Source: JBBDWJ01 sp963824095 (GTDB lineage: Bacteria > Acidobacteriota > Terriglobia > Bryobacterales > UBA6623). Taken from it: a stretch of 64,000 nucleotides of DNA. The stretch is taken from the NCBI GenBank assembly GCA_963824095.1, contig CAWGNS010000009.1:1054001-1118000 (forward strand), given 5' to 3'. Shown here in pieces: positions 1 to 7,966 of this stretch (positions are counted from its first letter, which is position 1; each line of letters starts with the position of its first letter). A program made the translations under genes and the position numbers. A model generated the notes under the pieces. It was not told the DNA's origin, searched no databases, and saw nothing but the letters and a program-made list of their open reading frames with translations.

Positions 1-49
1 TGCAATTGGGCCCCGCGGCGAAGTGCCCGTGGGCCACAGAGCCTCTCTC

Positions 50-1507
50 TTACTCGCTTTCCTGCACGGCCGGTCGGAAGTCGGGGTCCCGTTCCTCCAC
101 CGTTTCCGCCCAGCCGAGCTTTTTGCCGACCAGGAAAATCCCCAGCCCGCCGAGCATGCCCGGCATCACTTCGTAGACGATCGTCTGGTCCCAGCCGAGA
201 TAGCGCCAACCCAGCACGATCAGAATGCCGCCGATGACCATCGTGAGGGTCAGGCCTTCAGTGGGTCTTTGATCGAGCGCGTAGACGATCATCAGCGGGC
301 CGAAGGCGGCGGCGAGCGCAGACCAGGCGACCAGCACCAGCGTGAAGACACTCTCGTTGTGGACCAGCGCGATGCCTAACGCCAGCACCGTCACGAACAG
401 CGTGGCGAGCTTGGTGGCCTTGTAGCCGTGCAGCCGGCGGGTGGGGAAATCGCGCGTGATGGCAGCGGTGCAACTGATAATTTGCGAGTCGGCGGTGGAG
501 ATGGTGGCGGCGAACAGGCCGGCCAGCACCAGGCCGGTGAGCACCGGCGGCAGCAAATGGTGCGCCAAGGTGGGCAGGGCCAGCTCGGCGTCGAAGTTGG
601 CGGTTTCGGGAAGCAGCAGCCGGGCCGCCAGCCCAACGCAGATCGTGATCGCGTAAAAGGCCGTGAACCAGCCGTAGTAGTAGAGACGCACGCGCCACAT
701 GCGGTCGGGGTCGTCCATGGTCATGAAGCGGACCATGATGTGGGGCTGGCCGATGACGGCGGCGCCGGCGAACAGCCAGCCGGCGACAAACAGAAACGGC
801 CCGGCCCAGCCGTGCACCGACAGATCGTTGGGGAACCAGTCCATGTAGTGCGGCGAGACCCGCGTCAGCGCCAGGGTGAAGGCATTCCACCCGCCGATCT
901 TGACCAGCGCCACCCACAGCATCGTCACCATCGCGCCGATCATCACGATCGACTGCGCGGCGTCGGTCCAGATCGAGGCGCGGATGCCGCCCGCGAAGCA
1001 ATACAACAGCACGATCACGGCGCCGACCACCGCGCCCGCCCCATACTGCCAGCCGAACAAGACGAACAGCGCCTTGCCGCCGGCGTTGAGCTGCGCCGCG
1101 GCGTAGGTCCCCAGAAACAACACCGTGAGCGTGCCGCTCACCATGCGCAGCACGCGGTAGTTGGAGCCGTGCCAGGTACTCAGCGCGCCGGCGAAGCTAT
1201 GGATATTCTGCTGTTCGGTGGTGACGCGCAGTTTCTTGTGGACCACCAGCGACGTCAGGAAGTCGCCCATTATCCAGCCGATCATCAGCCACACCGAGGG
1301 CAGCCCATAGGTATAGGTGAACCCGATCATGCCGATGAACATGTAGCCGCTGTTGTTGGTGGCGATCGCTGACAGGGCCACCAGCCAGGGCTGCACCGTC
1401 TGGCCGCATAGCAGGTAGTCCGCGCCGGTCTCTTCTCGCCGCAACATCGACAACAAGCCGATCACGACGAACATCAGCATGAAGAAACCGAAACTGAGCA
1501 ACGTCAT
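50..1507 (-). CDS. Sodium:solute symporter (SSS family), probable ectoine/compatible-solute importer
   Basis: Inner-membrane secondary transporter of 485 residues, predicted to bring in a solute with Na+. About 13 hydrophobic segments run through the whole protein. The motif GGIRASIWTDAAQS near residues 172-185 matches the GG..A..WTD.vQ signature of PutP/SSS transporters, and an early segment AIATNNSGYMFIG fits the Na+-site helix region. It is the last gene of the ectoine operon, 3 bp after the MarC gene, and starts with ATG. Sodium symporters next to ect genes are known as candidate ectoine importers (sometimes called EctI), so import or recapture of ectoines is the likely role. Proline, pantothenate or another solute cannot be excluded. 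Family confidence is high, substrate confidence moderate. Confidence 0.85.
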   Translation of the reverse strand: MTLLSFGFFMLMFVVIGLLSMLRREETGADYLLCGQTVQPWLVALSAIATNNSGYMFIGMIGFTYTYGLPSVWLMIGWIMGDFLTSLVVHKKLRVTTEQQNIHSFAGALSTWHGSNYRVLRMVSGTLTVLFLGTYAAAQLNAGGKALFVLFGWQYGAGAVVGAVIVLLYCFAGGIRASIWTDAAQSIVMIGAMVTMLWVALVKIGGWNAFTLALTRVSPHYMDWFPNDLSVHGWAGPFLFVAGWLFAGAAVIGQPHIMVRFMTMDDPDRMWRVRLYYYGWFTAFYAITICVGLAARLLLPETANFDAELALPTLAHHLLPPVLTGLVLAGLFAATISTADSQIISCTAAITRDFPTRRLHGYKATKLATLFVTVLALGIALVHNESVFTLVLVAWSALAAAFGPLMIVYALDQRPTEGLTLTMVIGGILIVLGWRYLGWDQTIVYEVMPGMLGGLGIFLVGKKLGWAETVEERDPDFRPAVQESE

Positions 1508-1510
1508 CGT

Positions 1511-2137
1511 TTAGTTGGTACCTACCTTGGGAAGCCCGCGCACGCCGACGCCCTCCAGGCCGGCGAGGATCATCTCGATGCCGATCGCCCCGATGAACAA
1601 GGCGTTGGTGCGCATCAGGATGGTGAAGTAGGCGCCGAGCAGACTCTCTTTGTTCTGCCCCACCTTGATGAGAACGCGCTGCGCGGCGCACACGATCCCG
1701 AAGTTGAGCGCGAGCACGGCGGCGATCAGCAGAACGTTGAGCGGTGTTGCCATGCTGCGTCCGATCAGAATGCTGACCCAGATGGTCGCCGGGCCGACCA
1801 TGAAGGGAATCGAAATGCTGGTCGCCAAATCGCTGGCCTCGCCCCGGAAAAACTGCGCGCTGCCGCCGCCTTGCGTGAAATAGCGCAGCGAAATGATGAA
1901 CACGATCAGGCCGCCGAAGATGCGAAAGGCGTCGGGCCGCACCTGGAAGACTTCGACGAAAATGTAGTCGCCGGTGAGGGCGAACAGCGCGTAGACGCCG
2001 AAGCTGAGCAGGCTGGCGCGGCCGTAGACGGCCATGAACTCGCGCGCCGGCATCGTGCGCATCAGCTCCCACAGGAACAAGACCTGCGAGAACGGGTTGA
2101 GAATGACGAAGAAATACGCCGCGAGGCGAAGATCCAT
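1511..2137 (-). CDS. MarC-family (UPF0056) integral membrane protein
   Basis: A 208-residue membrane protein with about six hydrophobic segments. The opening YFFVILNPFSQVLFLWEL resembles the NP-containing first helix of MarC/YchE/YhgN proteins, and SISIPFMVGPATIWVSI matches the family's second P.l.GPg.i motif. No biochemical function is established for the family; the old link to multiple antibiotic resistance was withdrawn. It lies 28 bp downstream of ectD and 3 bp before the symporter gene on the same strand, so it is almost certainly co-transcribed with ectoine synthesis. A role in solute retention or membrane adaptation under osmotic stress is only an inference from context. Confidence 0.8.
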   Translation of the reverse strand: MDLRLAAYFFVILNPFSQVLFLWELMRTMPAREFMAVYGRASLLSFGVYALFALTGDYIFVEVFQVRPDAFRIFGGLIVFIISLRYFTQGGGSAQFFRGEASDLATSISIPFMVGPATIWVSILIGRSMATPLNVLLIAAVLALNFGIVCAAQRVLIKVGQNKESLLGAYFTILMRTNALFIGAIGIEMILAGLEGVGVRGLPKVGTN

Positions 2138-2165
2138 GATTCCTCTCCACCGCGGCGAACCGCGT

Positions 2166-3071
2166 CTAGCCGCGCTCCAGGGGCTTCAGCGGCGCGAAGC
2201 TCTCGCGCGAGGCGATGTGCTCGGGCCGCGGCCGCAAGCCGCAGAAGGGTTCCTCCAGTCGGTTCTCGACGCTGTTGTAGACGAAGAACGCGTTGCTGCG
2301 CGCGTACGGCGTGATGTTCGAGTTCGAGCCGTGCATCGTGTTGCAGTCGAAAAACACCACCGAGCCGGCCGGCCCGGTGGGCGCGACGATGCCGCCCTGG
2401 TCGCTGAGCCGCTTGAGGCTTTGGTGGTCGGGCACGCCGTACTCCTGCTTCTTGAGCGACTGCTTATAGTGGTTCTCGGGCGTCTGCCCGACGCACGCCA
2501 CGTAGGTCTTGTGCGAGCCCGGAATCACCATCAGAGGTCCGTTGAAAGCGTAGTTTTCGGTTAGCGCGATCGAGACGCTCAGAGCCCGCATGCGCGGCAT
2601 GCCGTCTTCCATGTGCCAGGTCTCGAAGTCGGAGTGCCAGTAGAAATCCTTGCCGCTGAACCCCGGCTTCATGTTGACCCGCGACTGGTGGATGTAGACC
2701 TCGCTGCCCAGGATCTGGCGGGCGGTGTCGAGCAGCCGCGTGTCGCGCGTCAGCCAGTCGAACACGTTACTGAGCTGGTGTACCCGAAAAATCGAGCGTA
2801 CCACGTCGCTGCCGGGCTCGGTGATGCACTCCTCGCGGCCGCGAATCTGCTCCGAGCCGGTCAGGCGGCGCAGCTCCTGATTGAGCCGCTGAACCTCCTC
2901 GGGCTGAAACAGCCGCTCGACGAACAGAAAGCCGTTCTTCTCGTAAAAAGCCTCATCCTCGGCGGAAAGCCGGCGGGCCGGGCCGCCGGGATGGACGACC
3001 GGGTCGACGCGCTCGGCCAACTGCGGCCGATCGGCGACCCGGGATGGATACAGATCTTCAAGTACGGGCAT
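2166..3071 (-). CDS. ectD: Ectoine hydroxylase EctD
   Basis: Cytoplasmic Fe(II)/2-oxoglutarate dioxygenase that converts ectoine to 5-hydroxyectoine. The 301-residue length is normal for the family. The EctD signature is intact around residues 143-165 (FYWHSDFETWHMEDGMP, then MRALS). The iron ligands are visible as His146, Asp148 and His247, the last in TMHGSN. It follows ectC after about 40 bp with an AAGGA-type ribosome-binding site and ATG start, within the operon ectR-A-B-C-D. Its presence means the organism probably makes hydroxyectoine as well as ectoine. Identification is near certain. Confidence 0.97.
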   Translation of the reverse strand: MPVLEDLYPSRVADRPQLAERVDPVVHPGGPARRLSAEDEAFYEKNGFLFVERLFQPEEVQRLNQELRRLTGSEQIRGREECITEPGSDVVRSIFRVHQLSNVFDWLTRDTRLLDTARQILGSEVYIHQSRVNMKPGFSGKDFYWHSDFETWHMEDGMPRMRALSVSIALTENYAFNGPLMVIPGSHKTYVACVGQTPENHYKQSLKKQEYGVPDHQSLKRLSDQGGIVAPTGPAGSVVFFDCNTMHGSNSNITPYARSNAFFVYNSVENRLEEPFCGLRPRPEHIASRESFAPLKPLERG

Positions 3072-3111
3072 AGGGCGTAGTCCTTTCAGGCGGCGAGCTC
3101 GGGAGCCCGGC

Positions 3112-3510
3112 TCAGGCCTTGATCTCTTCGGCTTCGAGCGGATAGGCCCCGTTGCGGTCGTGGACCTCCTTGCCCACCAGCGGCGGGTTGAAGACGCACA
3201 CCATGCGCATTTTCGTATTGGCCCGAAGCACGTGTTTGTCGTTTTGGTTGAGGGCGTAAAGATCGCCCGCCCGGATCGGGTAGACCTTGCCGTTTTCGGT
3301 GGTTTCCACCTCGCCCTCGCCTTCGATGCAGAGCACCGCCTCGAGATGATTCTGATACCACATCGGCGTGATGGTGCCCGGGTAGATCGTCGTGATATGC
3401 AGCGAGAAGCCCATGCCGTCGGACTTCAACAGCAGGCGCGTGCTCTCCCAGGTCTGGGAGACCACGCGGCGCTCGCTCTGCTCGGCTTCGGCGAGATTGC
3501 GGACAATCAT
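3112..3510 (-). CDS. ectC: L-ectoine synthase EctC
   Basis: Cupin enzyme that cyclises N-gamma-acetyl-diaminobutyrate to ectoine, the last step of ectoine synthesis in the cytoplasm. The 132 residues start with MIVRNLAE, typical of EctC. The metal ligands described for the Paenibacillus lautus enzyme, Glu57, Tyr85 and His93, occur here at exactly those positions (in QNHLEAV, GDLYAL and NDKHVLRA). The start ATG overlaps the ectB stop as ATGA, which fixes the start and rejects the longer in-frame extension that runs into ectB. Translation is probably coupled to ectB. Confidence 0.97.
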   Translation of the reverse strand: MIVRNLAEAEQSERRVVSQTWESTRLLLKSDGMGFSLHITTIYPGTITPMWYQNHLEAVLCIEGEGEVETTENGKVYPIRAGDLYALNQNDKHVLRANTKMRMVCVFNPPLVGKEVHDRNGAYPLEAEEIKA

Positions 3511-4793
3511 CGGCTGGCTCCTACCGGTTCGTTGTCTTCGACGCCCAACTCTTGGAGCGAGGCGCGCACGCTTTGGTCGAGGATGCGCAGGCCCTCGCCG
3601 AGCTGCTGGTCGGAAATCGTCAGCGGGCTGAGGCACTTCACTACCTGGCCGTCGGACCCCGAGGTCTCGATGATCAGGCCCTTGTCGAAAGCTTTGCGGG
3701 TGACGCTCGAGGCCAGCTCGCCCGAGCCGCAGTCGAGGCCCTGCATCATGCCGCGTCCGCGCGCCGACAGCCGCTCGTCGGAAGCGGCCAGGCGGTCGAG
3801 CGTCGAGCGGATCAGGCCGCCTTTGCGCTCGACTTCCTGCGAAAAATTGTCGTCGCGCCAGTAGGTGTCGAGCGCCGCCTTGGCGGTGACGAAGGCCAGG
3901 TTGTGGCCGCGGAAGGTGCCGTTGTGCTCGCCCGGCTTCCACTGGTCGAGCTCGGGCTTCATCAGCACCACCGAGAACGGCAGGCCAAAGCCACTCAGCG
4001 ATTTCGACAGGGTGACGATGTCGGGCGACAGGCCGGCTTCCTCGAAACTGAAAAACGGGCCGGTGCGGCCGCAGCCGGCTTGAATGTCGTCGACGATCAG
4101 CAGAATGTCGCGCTTGCGGCAGATCGCCTGCACGCGGCGCAGCCAGTCGAGCGAAGCCACGTTGAGCCCGCCCTCGCCCTGCACCGTCTCGACGATCACC
4201 GCCGCCGGATGGTCGACGCCGCTCGAACCGTCGTCGAGCACCTGGTTGAGATAGTCGGTGGTGTCGACCTCGGGGCCGAGATAGCCGTCATAGGGCAGGA
4301 ACGAAGTTCCCGCCGGCGGCATCCCCGCCGCGTTGCGGAAATGCGAGTTGGCCGTCGCCGCCACCGCGCCCAAGGTGACGCCGTGAAAACCGTTGGTGAA
4401 AGACACCACGTTGTAGCGGCCGGTCACATTGCGGGCGATCTTGAGGGCGGCTTCGACGGCGTTGGCGCCGGTCGGCCCGGTGAACTGCACTTTGTAGTTC
4501 AGGCCCCGCGGCCCGAACACGACGTCGCGCAGCGTCTCCAGAAATTCCTGTTTGGCCTTGGTGGCCATGTCGAGCCCGTGGACGACACCGTCGGACTCGA
4601 TGTAGTCGAGCAACGCTTCTTTCAGGATGGGGTTGTTGTGCCCGTAGTTGAGCGTCCCGGCGCCGCTTAGGAAATCGATGTATTCGCGGCCTTGCTCGTC
4701 GGTCAGCGTGGACCAACGGGCGGTGCGGAAGACCGTCGGAAAAGAGCGGCAGTAACTGCGAACATTCGATTCGAGTTCGTTGAATATTTTCAT
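3507..4793 (-). CDS. ectB: Diaminobutyrate-2-oxoglutarate transaminase EctB
   Basis: PLP-dependent class III aminotransferase that makes L-2,4-diaminobutyrate from aspartate semialdehyde and glutamate, the first committed step of ectoine synthesis. At 428 residues it has the usual length. The N-terminus (SYCRSFP, then FLSGAGTLNYGHN) is characteristic of EctB. The PLP region LLIVDDIQAGCGRTG holds Asp236, and the Schiff-base lysine is Lys264 in TLSKSLSG. It begins 3 bp after the ectA stop and ends in a 4-bp overlap with ectC. No ectoine-specific aspartokinase (ask_ect) is present in the cluster. Confidence 0.97.
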   Translation of the reverse strand: MKIFNELESNVRSYCRSFPTVFRTARWSTLTDEQGREYIDFLSGAGTLNYGHNNPILKEALLDYIESDGVVHGLDMATKAKQEFLETLRDVVFGPRGLNYKVQFTGPTGANAVEAALKIARNVTGRYNVVSFTNGFHGVTLGAVAATANSHFRNAAGMPPAGTSFLPYDGYLGPEVDTTDYLNQVLDDGSSGVDHPAAVIVETVQGEGGLNVASLDWLRRVQAICRKRDILLIVDDIQAGCGRTGPFFSFEEAGLSPDIVTLSKSLSGFGLPFSVVLMKPELDQWKPGEHNGTFRGHNLAFVTAKAALDTYWRDDNFSQEVERKGGLIRSTLDRLAASDERLSARGRGMMQGLDCGSGELASSVTRKAFDKGLIIETSGSDGQVVKCLSPLTISDQQLGEGLRILDQSVRASLQELGVEDNEPVGASR

Positions 4794-4796
4794 AAA

Positions 4797-5327
4797 TTAT
4801 CCTCGTGGAACGCCTCGTGGCGGTTCAAAGGGACCGATGCGAACTAGCTGTTCTTCCTCATGCGCGAGGCCCCCGAAATCTTCTTCCCGGAATAGAGTCT
4901 TGCTGGCGCAAGGCGCGCCGCGCTTCTTGGCGAACGATTCAAACAGAGCCCACGAGGCCCTGTTTGAGGGACTGATGGTTGCCTCCAGGTGTTTCACCGC
5001 GGCCTGCTTCGGCCGCGCCAGGACTTCCCCGAGCAACCCTTGGCCGACGCCCTGCCCGCGCCCTCGCGGACTCACGGCCACCTGCCAGATAAACAGCACG
5101 GACCCGTCGGCGGGCTTGCGATAGCCGGACACGAAGCCCAGCAGATCGCCATCCCGCTCGGCCACCGCGCAGGTGTCGGCAAAATGGGTGCACAGCAGCA
5201 GGTAGGCGTAAGGAGAGTTCAGGTCGAGCGGCTTGCACTCGTTGATCAGAGCGTGGATGGCTGCCGCATCCACGAGGGTGGGTTTGCGATAGGCCACACG
5301 TGTGGCCTCGGTTTCAACACAGCTCAT
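4797..5327 (-). CDS. ectA: L-2,4-diaminobutyric acid acetyltransferase EctA
   Basis: GNAT acetyltransferase that adds an acetyl group from acetyl-CoA to diaminobutyrate. The 176-residue form starts at the ATG before SCVETEATRVAYRKP. A longer in-frame reading into ectR has no homology-like sequence and is rejected. Typical EctA segments are LINECKPLDLNSPYAYLL and FVSGYRKP, and the acetyl-CoA loop is RGRGQGVGQGLL near residues 88-99. The gene begins about 30 bp after the ectR stop and ends 3 bp before ectB, so all ect genes form one transcription unit. No strong Shine-Dalgarno sequence is visible in front of the chosen start. Confidence 0.95.
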   Translation of the reverse strand: MSCVETEATRVAYRKPTLVDAAAIHALINECKPLDLNSPYAYLLLCTHFADTCAVAERDGDLLGFVSGYRKPADGSVLFIWQVAVSPRGRGQGVGQGLLGEVLARPKQAAVKHLEATISPSNRASWALFESFAKKRGAPCASKTLFREEDFGGLAHEEEQLVRIGPFEPPRGVPRG

Positions 5328-5356
5328 GAGCAGGGGGAGTAGCGGGCTCGGCTCCG

Positions 5357-5938
5357 CTACGAAGGAATCTCCCTCCCGGGCGCGGGCATGGGCTCCGCGG
5401 CGGGTTCCAAAGACACGCCCGTATCGAGGATCGGCGATGCGGTCACCTGACGGATCTGCATCAAATCGACGATACGCTCGAGGGAAACGGCAATAGCCGC
5501 CTGTTGCGATTCCGGCAACGTCTGGAGGGCCGCCGCGAGTCGGTCTTGCAACAGCGGCGGAGAACTGGAAGCCAGCACCACCCCCGCCTCGGTGGCTGAG
5601 ATCAGCACCTGGCGGCGGTCGGTTCTCGATCGTTCGCGCCTCACCAACCCTTTCGCTTCCAGCCGGTCGATAATGCCGACGAGCGTACTCGCGGAGAGAT
5701 CGACCTCTTGCGCCAAACCCTTTAGGGTCAAGGACCCTGTATCCACTACCCTCAACAAACACGTCAACTGGGGAACAGTGACGCCATATCCAGTCGCCAA
5801 CTTCGACGAATAGATGTCGACCGACCGGATGATGCGCCGGATCGCGCGCAGAATCCTGCCTTCCGGCCCGGGAGCCGGAGGGCGAGGCTGGGCGCCCAAC
5901 ATGCCCTCGCCGACCCGAACGCTAAGATTTGAAGCCAA
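5357..5938 (-). CDS. ectR: MarR-type ectoine operon regulator EctR
   Basis: Winged-helix MarR-family regulator, up to 193 residues. The DNA-binding region is LKGLAQEVDLSASTLVGI followed by the wing RRERSRTDRRQV at about residues 73-110. The segment RAIRRIIRSVDIYSSKL is typical of EctR. EctR is known to repress ect genes in methylotrophic halophiles, and this one is the first gene of its own operon, ahead of ectA. The open frame starts with TTG at 5938 and has no Shine-Dalgarno site. An ATG at 5902 (181 residues) has GAGGG very close and is a good alternative; I cannot decide. Autorepression through the promoter at 5960-5988 is likely. Confidence 0.88.
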   Translation of the reverse strand: MASNLSVRVGEGMLGAQPRPPAPGPEGRILRAIRRIIRSVDIYSSKLATGYGVTVPQLTCLLRVVDTGSLTLKGLAQEVDLSASTLVGIIDRLEAKGLVRRERSRTDRRQVLISATEAGVVLASSSPPLLQDRLAAALQTLPESQQAAIAVSLERIVDLMQIRQVTASPILDTGVSLEPAAEPMPAPGREIPS

Positions 5939-5959
5939 ATCGTTTGATCCCGAATGATT

Positions 5960-5988
5960 AGTATATCATCGATTGCCGAATCCGACAA
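5960..5988 (-). promoter_or_regulatory. Sigma70-type promoter of the ectoine operon with overlapping inverted repeats
   Basis: Read on the minus strand, TTGTCG (5988-5983) and TATACT (5965-5960) are separated by exactly 17 bp, a near-consensus housekeeping promoter. Transcription would begin near 5953, giving a very short leader if the TTG start of ectR is used. The -10 box lies inside an inverted repeat ATGAT-N6-ATCAT, and the spacer holds GATT-N4-AATC. A MarR dimer such as EctR could bind here and block RNA polymerase. The repeats are seen directly; the operator role is inference. Confidence 0.6.
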
Positions 5989-6135
5989 CCGTACCGGTAC
6001 GGGAAATGGTGTAGTAAAGAGCCGATAAAGGCCGCCAATGTGGGGTATGACCCGCGAAACCGGCGCCGGAGCCTCCGAACACCGCCGCGCCGCCAAGCGC
6101 GCGGCCACGCACGCCCCAGAGCAGGACCACCGAAA

Positions 6136-6313
6136 ACAGAGCCGCCGGCGTGAGCCTGCGGGCAGAACCGCCACCGGGGTGGGGGCGGAGCACGGGTGGG
6201 CGGTTCGGCGACAGACCCGGCGCATCAGAAGACTCAGCGCTTCAACGGACCCGGCGCCTTCGCCCAGGCTTTCGCGCCGCCTCGGCCCGCCGGCTTACGC
6301 CTGCGGCTGTGTT
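6136..6313. repeat. Inverted pair of R1 dispersed repeat (REP-like)
   Basis: Two copies of a roughly 28-bp element (ACAGAGCCGC, then GGCGTRAGCC, then GCGGGC) lie at 6136-6163 in plus orientation and at 6284-6313 in minus orientation, 120 bp apart, in the gap between ectR and the FG-GAP gene. Other copies are near 7901, 41696, 49254, 49364 and 54686. Inverted pairing is typical of REP/BIME elements. The rest of the 5989-6486 gap shows no gene. Confidence 0.6.
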
Positions 6314-6486
6314 TTCGCAATTCGCTTTGTAGGTTGAGATCGGGGGATGCCTGGTTGGGTGTTTCCGCGGAGGCGCTTTCGGAACCGGGCTTTGTGGCAC
6401 AATGGGGCCGCGTCACGCGCTGCCTGATTCGGTGTTGCCTGACTTGGTGGCGCGCCCGATCGGCGGTCGCAACTCCCGGCGCCACC

Positions 6487-7704
6487 ATGATCCCTATGCG
6501 ATACCTTCGGTTTGCCCCTTCGCTTGCTGTCTTTGGGCTGCTCTTGGGGGCCGCCGGCTCGCGGCTTTCGCTCGACCACTGGACCTACATCCAGGTCGAT
6601 GACAGCCGGCCGCGCTATGGCGGTAAGACCAGCGGCGGCGGGGGCTGGTTCGGGCTGGCCGCCGGCGATCTGACGCATGACGGCATGCTCGACATCGCCT
6701 CGGGGCAGTGGTTTTACCGCAACCCCGGGGGCGATATGACCGGCAAGTGGGAGCGCGTCCCGTTCGGCGATCTGGTCGACGCGGTGCTGATCACCGATGT
6801 CGACGGCGACGACGACGCCGATGTCATCGCGCTCAAGTGCAACGAGCAGTTGTGGCTGGAGGCCACCGACCGCGAGGGCAGCCACTGGCGCGAGACTCGC
6901 ATCGGCAGCTTGCCGGTTTGCAATCACGGCACCGGGGCGCAGGGCTACGCGCTGGCGCAAATCGTGCCTGGCGGCAAGCCCGAGATCGTGCTCACGTCGG
7001 AAGGGCTGTTCTATCTGCAGATCCCCGACAACCCGCAGCAGGGCCCCTGGCCATTTGTGGCGATCACCAAAGCCGGCATGAACGGCGAGGGGGTTTCAGC
7101 CGGCGACATCGACGGCGATGGCGACCTCGACCTGGCCACGGGGGCGAACGTCGACCCGGCCGACCCCAACTCCGACGGGCGCGTAGTGACCTGGTGGGAA
7201 AACCCCGGTGGCGGATCGGCCTGGGTCCGCCATAACGTCGGCGAGGCGAACTTCTGGTGCGACCGTTTCGCGGTGGCGGACATGAATGGCGACCGGCGGC
7301 CCGACATCGTGGTCACCGAAGAACGCTATCCCGGACCCGACCCCGACGCCAGCTTGTTCTGGTTCGAGGCGCCGGCCGATCCCAAGAACGGCGCCTGGCG
7401 GCGGCACACCGTGGTCACCGAGTATTCGCTGAACAATCTGGACGTTGCCGATCTCGACCGCGACGGCGATATCGACATCGTGACCTGCGAGCACAAAGGC
7501 CCCAAGGAGCACTTGCAGATCTGGGAGAACGACGGCCGGGGCCAGTTCACCTTGCACCCCATCGACGCCGGCAAGGAGAGCCATCTCGGAGCGCGGCTGG
7601 CAGATTTCGACGGCGACGGCGACCTGGATATTTTCAGCATCGCCTGGGAGGATTTTCAGTATCTGCATCTTTGGCGCAATGATGCGCTGCCGGAGGGGAA
7701 GTAG
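6487..7704 (+). CDS. Secreted FG-GAP/VCBS repeat beta-propeller protein
   Basis: A 405-residue exported protein. The ATG at 6487 begins a good signal peptide (MIPMRYLRFAPSLAVFGLLLGAAG), whereas the longer in-frame extension upstream is Arg/Cys-rich and runs through repeat DNA. The mature part consists of repeated calcium-binding loops of the FG-GAP/VCBS type, for example DVDGDDDADV, DIDGDGDLDLATG, DMNGDRRPDIV, DLDRDGDIDIV and DFDGDGDLDIF, spaced as blades of a seven-bladed propeller. Between loops lie WFYRNPGG- and WWENPGG-like strands. The function is unknown; such proteins are very common in Acidobacteria and Planctomycetes. It converges with a paralogue of nearly equal length at 7967-9178. 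Confidence 0.8.
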   Translation: MIPMRYLRFAPSLAVFGLLLGAAGSRLSLDHWTYIQVDDSRPRYGGKTSGGGGWFGLAAGDLTHDGMLDIASGQWFYRNPGGDMTGKWERVPFGDLVDAVLITDVDGDDDADVIALKCNEQLWLEATDREGSHWRETRIGSLPVCNHGTGAQGYALAQIVPGGKPEIVLTSEGLFYLQIPDNPQQGPWPFVAITKAGMNGEGVSAGDIDGDGDLDLATGANVDPADPNSDGRVVTWWENPGGGSAWVRHNVGEANFWCDRFAVADMNGDRRPDIVVTEERYPGPDPDASLFWFEAPADPKNGAWRRHTVVTEYSLNNLDVADLDRDGDIDIVTCEHKGPKEHLQIWENDGRGQFTLHPIDAGKESHLGARLADFDGDGDLDIFSIAWEDFQYLHLWRNDALPEGK

Positions 7705-7966
7705 GCGGTGGGGGACTCAGTGCCGCGCGGTGCGCGACGCAGAATAGCAGGGAGGGCGGCGCCGTCGTAGCGAATCGCGGAATCCGAGCCGCGGGCGGAA
7801 GCCCGCGGGCCGCGGCGGGTTGTTGAGTGCGCCGGGGGACGAGTTTTTTCGCGTGTTGGCGCTGGTTTTGTGCGTGTTTCGCGTAGTTATTTGGGGGCTT
7901 GGCCCGCCGGTTTACGCCTGCGGCTCTGTGGATGCGAGTTGGGCAGCTCTGTGCTGGGGTTGAGCT
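7705..7966. repeat. Intergenic region between convergent genes with an R1 repeat copy
   Basis: This 262-bp gap separates two convergent FG-GAP genes. An R1 element in minus orientation lies at 7901-7929, close to the 3' end of the downstream gene. A short inverted stretch (GCGGGCGGAAGCCCGCGGGCC) is at about 7791-7811. No convincing U-tract terminator or small gene is seen. Confidence 0.45.

Noticed and set aside
428..1372. Long plus-strand frames over the symporter and other minus-strand genes
   Set aside because: They are rich in Arg, Gly, His and Gln with no domain pattern, as expected for antisense frames in high-GC DNA; the minus-strand frame has a clear membrane-protein pattern.
3511..3942. 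N-terminal extension of ectC into ectB
   Set aside because: The ATG at 3510 in the ATGA overlap gives a 132-residue EctC with metal ligands at the known positions; the extension is an out-of-frame shadow of ectB.
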